Source: Planctomycetota bacterium
GTDB lineage: Bacteria; Planctomycetota; UBA8108; UBA1146; JAJFFE01
Direction of reading: 5' to 3'
Assembly: GCA_020425835.1 (NCBI GenBank)
Contig: JAGQRC010000228.1
Span: 1 to 6,375, forward strand
Length of the DNA stretch: 6,375 nucleotides
The position numbers were made by a program, and so were the translations under genes. Every line of letters starts with the position of its first letter. Within the stretch, counting starts at the first letter, position 1. Positions 1 to 6,295 of the stretch are shown here, in pieces. Under the pieces are notes generated by a model. That model was not told the origin of the DNA. It did not search any database and saw only the letters and a program-made list of their open reading frames with translations.

Positions 1-526
1 ACGCGGAGATCCGACCCGAGTGGAGGAGATGTCGGACGCCGCCGAGCACACCTTCGTGAAACGGGGGAAAGCGGTGCTCCTCTTCTCGAACGCGCTGACG
101 TCGATCCTGTCCGCGCCGGAGATCGCGAGCTACGAGAGCCTCCACCGTGTGCTCTACACCGTTCTGTTGACCTACGGGACGCTGCTCCTCGCGGATCACC
201 TGTTCCTCGCGGCGTATCGTCGGCGTCGGGAGATCGCGTTGCGTCGTGCCGAGGGCGCGCGACGCAGCGACGTGTTCTGGCAATTCGTCATCGAAGGAGT
301 CGGGGTCGCGTTCCTCGGGTTCTTCCTCGGAGTTCCGCTCGGCCTCGGAATCGCGCGCCTGCGCGTCGCCATCGAGCCGAACAACGTCCTCGACGTCGCG
401 ATACCGTGGGCGGAGGTCGGTCGAGCGGGCATGATCCTCGCGGCGACGGCCATCGTCATCTCCGCGATCCCCGCACTTCGCGCGTCGCGCGAGCAGCCCG
501 CGCAATTGTTGGCGCGCCATGGTTAG
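1..526 (+). CDS. FtsX-family ABC exporter permease, C-terminal part (5' end outside window)
   Basis: The reading frame is open to the first base of the window (first full codon at base 2), so the gene begins upstream and only about 174 C-terminal residues are seen. An internal GTG (20) and ATG (29) look like chance codons rather than starts. Counting from base 2, hydrophobic segments lie at about residues 50-72, 94-120 and 139-160, the three-helix C-terminal pattern of the FtsX domain (PF02687). Between the first two sits the typical cytoplasmic coupling stretch REIALRRAEGARRSDV, which in this family contacts the ATPase. The end, ALRASREQPAQLLARHG, matches the usual FtsX tail (alanine/arginine run, then a P-x-x-x-L element). 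It ends with TAG 88 bases before the next permease gene and probably forms a heterodimer with it, as LolC and LolE do. The family assignment is firm; the transported substrate is unknown. Confidence 0.85.
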   Translation, partial: RGDPTRVEEMSDAAEHTFVKRGKAVLLFSNALTSILSAPEIASYESLHRVLYTVLLTYGTLLLADHLFLAAYRRRREIALRRAEGARRSDVFWQFVIEGVGVAFLGFFLGVPLGLGIARLRVAIEPNNVLDVAIPWAEVGRAGMILAATAIVISAIPALRASREQPAQLLARHG

Positions 527-555
527 CCGCCCGTCCCTCGTTCCCGATCGAGAGA

Positions 556-574
556 CTCCTCGGTGCGCGAGGAG
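556..574 (+). other. Small perfect hairpin between the two permease genes
   Basis: CTCCTCG (556-562) and CGAGGAG (568-574) form a perfect 7-bp stem with a 5-base loop. No T-run follows, so it is not a classical intrinsic terminator. It lies in the 87-base spacer between the two permease genes and could stabilise or process the transcript, or be chance in GC-rich DNA. A weaker 5-bp pairing (577-581 with 591-595) follows it. Confidence 0.3.
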
Positions 575-600
575 ACCCCACCCTTCCCGCGTGGGCACAC

Positions 601-606
601 GGGGAG
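601..606 (+). promoter_or_regulatory. Ribosome binding site that decides the second permease start
   Basis: GGGGAG ends 7 bases before the ATG at 614, good spacing for a Shine-Dalgarno site. It favours ATG 614 over the in-frame GTG at 563. The GTG would add 17 residues (REETPPFPRGHTGSEA) that do not resemble an FtsX N-terminus and would place the start inside the hairpin described at 556-574. Confidence 0.65.
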
Positions 607-613
607 TGAAGCG

Positions 614-1876
614 ATGAACGTGATCGTCCGAGAGTCGTGGCGAGGTGTCTGGCGTCGGTCCGCGCGCAGCGGCTTGGTCGTGTTGACGCTCGCGCTCTCG
701 TTCTCGGTCGTCCTCGTGGTGATCGGGGTCATCGAGGGAGGGCGGCGGTCGATCCGCGACTCGTTGTTCTCCCTCGGTGTCGATGTGATCGCAGCGTTGA
801 ACCCGATTCGCATCGAGGGGCTGCCGTTCCTCCGACTCGGTCGCGGTGGGAGCCGACTCATCGACCGGGAGGCGATCGACGAGCTGAAGGTCGACGTGGC
901 CGACCTCGCCCGCGTCGTCGTGCCGACGCGGATCGAGCTGTCCGCGACCGAGCGCGATGACGGGATCTCGTTCCAGAACACCCTGTTCGTGACGACGCCC
1001 GGCTACTTCGCGGCGGTGCCCATCGGGCTCTTCGCCGGACGCTACCTCGACGAGAACGATCGCTTCGTTCCCGGAGGAGACGTCAACGTCGTCTTCGACC
1101 GAGCGCTCGCCCACTACTACGAGCCGGACGATCCCGCCCGCGTCGTCGGCGCCGCTTTCGATGGCTATCGGTCCGGCAAGCGATTCCGTGCCCACGTCGT
1201 CGGCGTTCTGAACGATCCGATCGTCCTCCGTCGACACATGAAGATGCTCGACACCCAGCGCAAGGCTCGAGATGTCCAGCTCCGTCGCCTCGAGTTCTTG
1301 AACGCGTACGTGCTGTACGACCCGGCGAAGGACGAGCCGAGCGGCGTCATCGTCCAGGCCAACACCGTCGATGACGTGAGTCCGCTCAGCGTTCGGATGC
1401 ACGAGTTCTTCGAGGAGCGGGGCATCGAGCCCTACTACTTGGTTCAGCGGGACTGGATCGGGACCGTCCTCCGCGCGGTGAACGAGTTCTCGTTCCTCCT
1501 CCACTTCCTCTGGGTGGTCACGCTGTTCGTCGCGCTGATCCTGTGCGGTTCCATCGGGTACATGGCCGTCGAGGAGCGGTTCCCGGAGATCGCGGTGCTG
1601 CGGGTCGAGGGGGCGAGGGTCGGCGATGTGGTCGGGGCGCTGCTGCTCGAGGGGGTGCTCCTGTCCATCGTCTCCGTGCCGATCGGCTTGGCGGTCGCCC
1701 AGCTCGCGTTCGGCTCGGCGGTTCGGGAACTCTTGTGGGAGCCGTACGTCCCGCCGCTGGCCTACTGGGGAACGCCGATCCTGCTGATGCTCGTCGGCCT
1801 CCTCGCCTTCGCGTGGCCCGCGGCCCGAGTCGCCCGACTGGATCCAGCCGTCGCGCTGGGGGAGTATCGAGAATGA
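614..1876 (+). CDS. FtsX-family ABC exporter permease (LolC/LolE/MacB-like), 420 aa
   Basis: This is a membrane subunit of an ABC transporter of the FtsX/MacB class. The first transmembrane helix is at about residues 20-40, after a short basic N-terminus (MNVIVRESWRGVWRRSARSG). A large extracytoplasmic domain follows at about 45-285 (the MacB_PCD position, PF12704). Three more helices lie at about 293-317, 338-366 and 385-405. Before the third helix is the coupling motif PEIAVLRVEGARVGDV, and the tail AARVARLDPAVALGEYRE is typical of the family. Four helices and 420 residues are the normal LolC/LolE-like layout. The ATG at 614 has a good Shine-Dalgarno site; the longer GTG start at 563 is less likely. 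The stop TGA overlaps the ATG of the ATPase gene (ATGA). With the upstream permease and the ATPase it should make an exporter or lipid/lipoprotein extractor that uses cytoplasmic ATP hydrolysis to move a substrate. I do not infer the substrate, because these families diverge greatly in the periplasmic domain. Confidence 0.88.
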   Translation: MNVIVRESWRGVWRRSARSGLVVLTLALSFSVVLVVIGVIEGGRRSIRDSLFSLGVDVIAALNPIRIEGLPFLRLGRGGSRLIDREAIDELKVDVADLARVVVPTRIELSATERDDGISFQNTLFVTTPGYFAAVPIGLFAGRYLDENDRFVPGGDVNVVFDRALAHYYEPDDPARVVGAAFDGYRSGKRFRAHVVGVLNDPIVLRRHMKMLDTQRKARDVQLRRLEFLNAYVLYDPAKDEPSGVIVQANTVDDVSPLSVRMHEFFEERGIEPYYLVQRDWIGTVLRAVNEFSFLLHFLWVVTLFVALILCGSIGYMAVEERFPEIAVLRVEGARVGDVVGALLLEGVLLSIVSVPIGLAVAQLAFGSAVRELLWEPYVPPLAYWGTPILLMLVGLLAFAWPAARVARLDPAVALGEYRE

Positions 1877-2568
1877 GCGACATGACGCGCGATCCGCACG
1901 CGAACCCGGCGTTGCGACTGACCGGGATCACCCGCGAGTACGGTCGCGGCGCGCACGTCGTCCAGGCGTTGCGGGGGGTCGACCTGTCCGTGGGACCGGG
2001 CGAGTTCGTGGCGATCCGCGGCCCCTCCGGTTCCGGCAAATCGACGCTGTTGCAGATCCTCGGTCTCCTCGATCGCCCGACCCACGGTGAGTACTGGTTG
2101 GCGGACCGACGGGTCGACCAGCTGAGCGATCGCGAACGGACGCGTTGGCGCAACGAAGCGATCGGCTTCGTCTTCCAGTCGTTCCATTTGCTCGGCGATC
2201 GGAGTGCGCGGCGAAACGTGGAGCTGCCTCTCGACTATCGCCGAGCGAAGGAGCCCGGGCTCGACCCCCTCGAGATCCTCCGACGCGTGGGATTGGCCGA
2301 TCGCGCCGAGCATCGACCCGGACAACTGTCCGGCGGCGAGAAGCAACGGGTCGCGATCGCGCGGGCCCTCGTCAAGCGACCCCGGCTGCTCCTCCTCGAC
2401 GAGCCCACCGGTAACCTCGACACGGAGACGGGCGCAGCGATCCTCGAGTTGCTCGCCGAGATCCAACGCGAAGAGGGCGTCGCGACCGTGCTCGTCACCC
2501 ACGATGTCTCGGTGGCCGACCGCGCCGATCGAACCCTGCACCTTCGCGACGGGAAGTGGGACTCGTGA
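1873..2568 (+). CDS. ABC transporter ATP-binding protein, LolD/MacB type, 231 aa
   Basis: This is the cytoplasmic ATPase that powers the neighbouring FtsX permeases. All nucleotide-binding motifs are intact: Walker A GPSGSGKST (residues 50-58), Q-loop Q102 in FVFQSFHLL, signature LSGGE (152-156), Walker B LLLLDEP (172-178), D-loop NLD (181-183) and switch His210 in VLVTHD. The combination FQSFHLL and DEPTGNLD, with about 230 residues and no extra domain, places it in the LolD/MacB/FtsE branch of exporter-associated ATPases, not with importer ATPases carrying C-terminal regulatory domains. The frame is open upstream, but that part is a shadow of the permease. The ATG at 1873 overlaps the permease stop by four bases and has GGAG at 1861-1864, 8 bases upstream. 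A second ATG three codons later is possible. The gene ends in TGA overlapping the GTG of the lipoprotein gene, so coupled translation is likely on both sides. Confidence 0.93.
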   Translation: MSDMTRDPHANPALRLTGITREYGRGAHVVQALRGVDLSVGPGEFVAIRGPSGSGKSTLLQILGLLDRPTHGEYWLADRRVDQLSDRERTRWRNEAIGFVFQSFHLLGDRSARRNVELPLDYRRAKEPGLDPLEILRRVGLADRAEHRPGQLSGGEKQRVAIARALVKRPRLLLLDEPTGNLDTETGAAILELLAEIQREEGVATVLVTHDVSVADRADRTLHLRDGKWDS

Positions 2569-3563
2569 ATCTCCTGCGCTTCACTGTTCTCCTGACGACC
2601 GCGTTCGCCCTGTTCGCGTGCGGGGAGTCGGGGCCGAGAGTCGTGGTCTACACCGCACTCGACCCCGTCTTCAGCCGAGAGATCTTCGCGCGGTTCACCG
2701 CCGAGACCGGGATACGCGTCGACGCAGTGTTCGACACCGAAGCGACCAAGACGACCGGGCTCGTCGAACGGATCCGCCGGGAGTCGCGGCGACCGAGCTG
2801 CGACGTCTTCTGGAACAACGAGATCCTCCGGACCATCCGGCTCGCCGACGAGGACCTCCTCGAACGATACGAGTCGCCCTCGGCCAGCGACATCCCTGCC
2901 GAGTTCAAGGACGCTGCGGGTCGCTGGACCGGCTTCGCCGCTCGCGCCCGCACGGTGGCCTTCGACCCCGCACGCACCGCAGCGGATCTCGTCCCGCGCA
3001 CGCACCTCGCGCTCGCGGACGCGCGTTGGAGGGGCGAGGTCGCGATCGCCAATCCGCAGTTCGGCACGACCGGCAGCCATCTCGCGTGTCTGCTCGCCGC
3101 TTGGGGTGAGGATCGATACCGGCAGTTCCTCGAGAGCCTCGCGGCCAACGACATTCGAGTCGTCGCGGGGAACGCCACCTCGCGGGACATGGTGATCAGC
3201 GGTGAAGTCGCCCTCGGTCTCACCGACACCGATGACGTCGAGGTCGTGCGACGACGAGACGCCTCGATCGACGAGCGACGCTTCCCGGATGAGGGCACGA
3301 TCGTCCTGCCCAACACCATCGCGTTGATCCGCGGGGCACCGAATCGGGAGCCGGCGGAGCGACTGATCGACTTCGTGCTCTCGGAGACGATCGAAGCGGA
3401 GCTCGCCGCATCGAAGTCGCGACAGATCCCCGTCCGCGACTCGGTTCCCGTGCCCGCCACCGGTCTGCGAATGGCCGAGATTCGACGGCTGGACGTGTCG
3501 TTCGCCGAGGCCGCGAAGCGACTCCCCGACGCCATTCGGATCGCCCGCGAGATCCTGCGCTGA
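2565..3563 (+). CDS. Solute-binding lipoprotein, AfuA/FbpA-like (COG1840-type), 332 aa
   Basis: This is a periplasmic-side binding protein of an ABC importer, anchored by a lipid. With the GTG start at 2565, residues 1-18 form a short signal peptide (MNLLRFTVLLTTAFALFA) ending in the lipobox LFAC, so Cys19 would be lipidated. The mature protein starts with a strand VVVYTALD (26-33). It then has signature phrases of the Fe3+-type binding proteins: ETGIRVDAVFDTEATKTTGL (47-66), DVFWNNE (80-86), IANPQFGTTG (161-170) and GEVALGLTDTDD (213-224). Length is normal for the family. An upstream in-frame GTG at 2556 would add three residues and cannot be excluded; GGGAAG at 2551-2556 is spaced 8 bases from 2565, which favours the shorter form. 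The gene overlaps the ATPase stop (GTGA). No matching import permease is adjacent on this strand. Substrate is uncertain: ferric iron is the usual label, but only three tyrosines occur (29, 102, 185), with no adjacent pair such as FbpA uses to hold iron. Confidence 0.85.
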   Translation: MNLLRFTVLLTTAFALFACGESGPRVVVYTALDPVFSREIFARFTAETGIRVDAVFDTEATKTTGLVERIRRESRRPSCDVFWNNEILRTIRLADEDLLERYESPSASDIPAEFKDAAGRWTGFAARARTVAFDPARTAADLVPRTHLALADARWRGEVAIANPQFGTTGSHLACLLAAWGEDRYRQFLESLAANDIRVVAGNATSRDMVISGEVALGLTDTDDVEVVRRRDASIDERRFPDEGTIVLPNTIALIRGAPNREPAERLIDFVLSETIEAELAASKSRQIPVRDSVPVPATGLRMAEIRRLDVSFAEAAKRLPDAIRIAREILR

Positions 3564-3608
3564 GCGACCCGTTTCCCGGACCGAGGAGCAACCCGGACAC
3601 GATCCCGG

Positions 3609-5888
3609 TCAGTGCGCGGCCTTCTCCGTCATCATCCGACGACAGATCGCCAGGAGCTGATCGCGATGGATCGGTTTGGTGAGGTACTCATCGCACCCGG
3701 CCGCGAGGCACTTGTCGCGATCGCCGACCATGGCGTGAGCGGTGACCGCGATGATCGGCTGATCGATGCCCGCCTGTCGGATGATCCCCGTCGCGCCGTA
3801 CCCATCGAGGGTCGGCATCTGCATGTCCATCAGGATCAAGTCGAACGGTTGGCCGGTCCTCTGGGCGGAGAGCACGGATTCGACCGCAACGCGACCGTTC
3901 TCCGCGATCTGGACCTCGGCGCCCGCTTGCTCGAGGAAGTGACGGAGCAGGCGTTGGTTGTCGAGTCCGTCCTCCGCCACGAGGATGCGCCCGGCCAGGG
4001 TGTTCCGGGTCGCAGCGATCGACTCCTGGAGGCGAGGAATGCTGTCGGGACGGTCGAGCAGGGGAATGTCCTGGATCGGGCCGGTCGCGATGCGCATCCG
4101 GAAGCGCGACCCATGATCCGGCTCGGAGTCCACCAACCGGACCTCGCCGCCGAGCATGCGGCCGAGTCTCGCGCAGATCGCCAGCCCGAGACCCGTGCCG
4201 CCGAAGCGCCGCGCGTGCGAGGCATCCGCTTGTGAGAACGGTTGGAAGAGCGCCTCGGCCTGGAGCGGATCGATACCGACGCCGGTGTCGATGACATCGA
4301 TCTGGAGCTGCGGCGTCTCGGAGACATCGTCGAGCTCGACCTCGACGCGGATGCCCCCCGCCTCGGTGAACTTCACGGCGTTGCCGACGAGGTTGAGCAG
4401 GATCTGCCGGAGCCGAGTGGGGTCGGTCTCGATCACCGCCGGGACGCCGCTGCGGTAGTGGAGCTCCATCTTCAGCCCCTTCGCCTCGGCTCGGGGGCGG
4501 AACATATCGAGGACGTGGAGCAGGATCTCGCCCGGCGAACAGGGCGCCGATTGGATCTCGAGGACATCCGCTTCGATCCGCGACAGGTCGAGGAGGTCAT
4601 CGACGATCGTCAGGAGATGCTCGGCGTTGCGGCGAATCGTCGCCACGGATCGCTCTCGATCCTCTTCGTCGCGGCTCTCCGCGATCAGGTCGAGGTAGCC
4701 GTGGATCGCGGTCAACGGCGTGCGGATCTCGTGCGAGATGTTGGCGAGGAACTCGGTCTTCGCCCGCTCGGCGCGCCGCTGGACGGTGAGGTCTTCGATC
4801 GTCGATCCGATGTAGTGCCGACCCTCGGCATCCTCGATCAGCACGATCGTCTGCTTGACCGGGACCAAGTGCCCCTCGCGGTGGAACAGCGTGCGCTCCC
4901 ACGTCGGACAGCAGCCGCACTCGTAGAGCCGGTCGATCTGTGACCGTTCCTTCTCGTGACCCTCCGTCGGGCCGAGTTGCCACCAGCCGAGCGTGCGAGC
5001 ATCGGTCTCGCTGCGGCCGATCATCTCCAGGAACGCCTCGTTCATCTCGATGAGCTCGCCGTCGAGATCGGTCAGGACCAGTCCGATCGGTGCGCGATCG
5101 AAGAGCAGCCGGAACTTCTCTCGCGAGGCGCGCAGCTGCTGTTGCGCTTGGATCTCACGAGAGCGGTCGTCGATCGATCCGACCATGCGCAGCGCTGCGC
5201 CACGGGTGTCCCGCGTGACGCGTCCGAACGCCTGGATCCAGACGTAGTCGCCCCGAGCGTCGAGGATCCGGAAGTCCGAGACGAAGGGATCCGTCGAGCG
5301 CACGCTGTCGAAGAACTGTCTCTTCACCGTTCCGACGTCGTCGGGGTGCAGTCGCGACAGCACGGAATGGATCTCGGGAAGGAACTGTGCGCGATTCATC
5401 GAGAGGATCTCGAGGAACCGAGGAGAGTAGTAGGTCTCTCCGGTGCGCAGGTCCCACTCGAAGAGACCATCCCGAGTCGCGGTGAGTGCGCCGTCGAGCA
5501 GGTCGCCCTTGTCGCAGAGCTGCTTCCATTGGCGGCGCCGATCCGCTTCGGCGTCGAAGACGAACAGGCGACAGCGTCGGTCATCGTCGTGGGCGAGCAG
5601 GACCCACCTGAAGAACTCCGACGGGGAGCCGGACGACCCGGCGCCGGCGATACAGAACTCGCCGACTTCGATCGGCGTTTCCCGACCGACCGTCGCCAGC
5701 GCTCGCTCGATCGCATCGTGGGAGTGGCGCGGGAGGACCTCGTAGAGGTGGTGGCCGGGGGTCGCGGGATCCGCGACGCCGGTCCAAGGGCTCGCTCCCG
5801 AGCGCGACGTGTCGAGCTCGATGATGCGACCATCGCGGTCCACGATCCCGGTGACTCGAAGAATAGAGTTGCTCAAGCCCGATTCCAT
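3609..5888 (-). CDS. Soluble hybrid histidine kinase: PAS-PAS-PAS-HisKA-HATPase-receiver, about 759 aa
   Basis: This is a sensor kinase that should autophosphorylate on His and pass the phosphate to its own receiver. Positions are counted from the ATG at 5888. A PAS-like domain is at about 9-116. A second is at 133-246 (LFEWDLRTGETYYSPRFLEIL, with its PAC part near 206-246), followed by a short Q/R-rich linker. A third is at 257-374 (LTDLDGELIEMNEAFLEMIG). HisKA is at about 376-441 with phospho-acceptor His386 in FLANISHEIRTPL. The HATPase domain is at about 485-601 with N-box LLNLVGNAVKF (Asn499, Asn503), DTGVGID (534-540) and GGTGLGLAI (563-571). The receiver is at 634-755 with acidic pair Glu639/Asp640, phospho-acceptor Asp688 in LILMDMQMP, Thr716 and Lys738. 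All catalytic residues are present. No signal peptide or membrane helix is visible, so it probably senses a cytoplasmic cue through PAS. No HPt or output domain is attached, so the next relay partner lies elsewhere. The frame stays open to 6218, but that extension is Arg/Pro/Ser-rich and unlike a domain. The start is uncertain: ATG 5888 lacks a good Shine-Dalgarno site, and ATG 5972 is an alternative. Confidence 0.9.
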   Translation of the reverse strand: MESGLSNSILRVTGIVDRDGRIIELDTSRSGASPWTGVADPATPGHHLYEVLPRHSHDAIERALATVGRETPIEVGEFCIAGAGSSGSPSEFFRWVLLAHDDDRRCRLFVFDAEADRRRQWKQLCDKGDLLDGALTATRDGLFEWDLRTGETYYSPRFLEILSMNRAQFLPEIHSVLSRLHPDDVGTVKRQFFDSVRSTDPFVSDFRILDARGDYVWIQAFGRVTRDTRGAALRMVGSIDDRSREIQAQQQLRASREKFRLLFDRAPIGLVLTDLDGELIEMNEAFLEMIGRSETDARTLGWWQLGPTEGHEKERSQIDRLYECGCCPTWERTLFHREGHLVPVKQTIVLIEDAEGRHYIGSTIEDLTVQRRAERAKTEFLANISHEIRTPLTAIHGYLDLIAESRDEEDRERSVATIRRNAEHLLTIVDDLLDLSRIEADVLEIQSAPCSPGEILLHVLDMFRPRAEAKGLKMELHYRSGVPAVIETDPTRLRQILLNLVGNAVKFTEAGGIRVEVELDDVSETPQLQIDVIDTGVGIDPLQAEALFQPFSQADASHARRFGGTGLGLAICARLGRMLGGEVRLVDSEPDHGSRFRMRIATGPIQDIPLLDRPDSIPRLQESIAATRNTLAGRILVAEDGLDNQRLLRHFLEQAGAEVQIAENGRVAVESVLSAQRTGQPFDLILMDMQMPTLDGYGATGIIRQAGIDQPIIAVTAHAMVGDRDKCLAAGCDEYLTKPIHRDQLLAICRRMMTEKAAH

Positions 5889-6152
5889 TCCGCGGTCGGA
5901 GAACCCACTCCGGAGATCGGCTCTGCGACGCCGGATCTTTTGGTGGAGGTACGCAGGTTCCCGCCCCTCCATCTTCCGATGAAAGTCGCACCAAGACGAG
6001 CAGCGATGGCCGCTTGGGCACGGCGACGTAGGAGGAGCCATCGTCCACGCCGAACTTATCGGATGACGTCCATGACGGAGGGGTCGATGCCCATCCGGCC
6101 CGCGAGGCTCGAGCGCGCGCGGGAGAGCGGTGGATCGGAAGCCCTGAGGTAA

Positions 6153-6181
6153 TTGCCTCTTTCGCCGCGCCGCCCGATGAT
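6153..6181 (+). promoter_or_regulatory. Weak candidate sigma70-type promoter for the right-hand gene
   Basis: TTGCCT (6153-6158) and GATGAT (6176-6181) are separated by 17 bases. Each matches the consensus at 4 of 6 positions. It lies about 115 bases upstream of the GTG at 6296. In GC-rich DNA such matches occur by chance, and the organism's own consensus is unknown. Confidence 0.2.
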
Positions 6182-6187
6182 CGGAGC

Positions 6188-6220
6188 CGGTGCGTTGCGC
6201 ACCCGCGCTGCAGTGCACCG
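6188..6220. repeat. Overlapping inverted repeats (two mutually exclusive stems)
   Basis: GGTGCG-TTG-CGCACC (6189-6203) is a perfect 6-bp inverted repeat around a 3-base centre. The left arm, read as CGGTGC (6188-6193), can also pair with GCACCG (6215-6220). The shorter repeat could be a dimeric operator; in RNA the two pairings would compete. It lies 76-108 bases before the GTG at 6296. Confidence 0.3.
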
Positions 6221-6283
6221 AGTTGTTTCAGTGGTGGATCGGGCCTGCGCGGCGACATCGAAGTTCCGAGTAGCGACAGCGGC

Positions 6284-6290
6284 AGAGGGG
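6284..6290 (+). promoter_or_regulatory. Ribosome binding site for the right-edge gene
   Basis: AGAGGGG contains GAGG (6285-6288), 7 bases before the GTG at 6296. This supports a real translation start there even though only 80 bases of the gene are visible. Confidence 0.5.
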
Positions 6291-6295
6291 ATCGC

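Larger units (their letters stand above)
5889..6295. other. Divergent intergenic region between kinase and the downstream + strand gene
   Basis: About 407 bases lie between the kinase start (reading left) and the next gene (reading right), so both promoters should lie here. I found no convincing complete gene, tRNA-like fold or repeat array. Frames on both strands are partly open, as expected for GC-rich DNA. If the kinase actually starts at 5972, the region shrinks by 84 bases. Notable small signals are listed separately: a weak + strand promoter candidate and an inverted-repeat cluster near 6188-6220. I could not find a persuasive promoter for the kinase on the - strand. Confidence 0.6.

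Noticed and set aside
563..613. GTG 563 as the start of the second permease
   Set aside because: It adds a non-FtsX-like stretch and lies in a hairpin, while ATG 614 has a well-spaced Shine-Dalgarno site.
1543..1872. Upstream extension of the ATPase frame within the permease gene
   Set aside because: The translated extension is a Gly/Arg-rich shadow of the permease. The ATG at 1873 has a good Shine-Dalgarno site and starts just before the conserved ABC sequence.
2235..3080. Open frames on the - strand opposite the ATPase and lipoprotein genes
   Set aside because: They are antisense to clearly conserved proteins and show no domain of their own.
3564..3608. Bidirectional terminator between the convergent genes
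   Set aside because: The 45-base spacer contains several CCCGG-like words but no stable stem followed by a T-run on either strand.
6063..6077. Short direct repeat ATGACG-N3-ATGACG as a regulator site
   Set aside because: Two 6-base copies alone are too short to separate from chance, and no further copies are nearby.
4956..6152. Long + strand open frame (398 codons) opposite the kinase
   Set aside because: It is antisense to well-recognised PAS and kinase coding sequence, its peptide has no recognisable domain and is biased in composition, and its only support is the lack of stops usual in GC-rich DNA.
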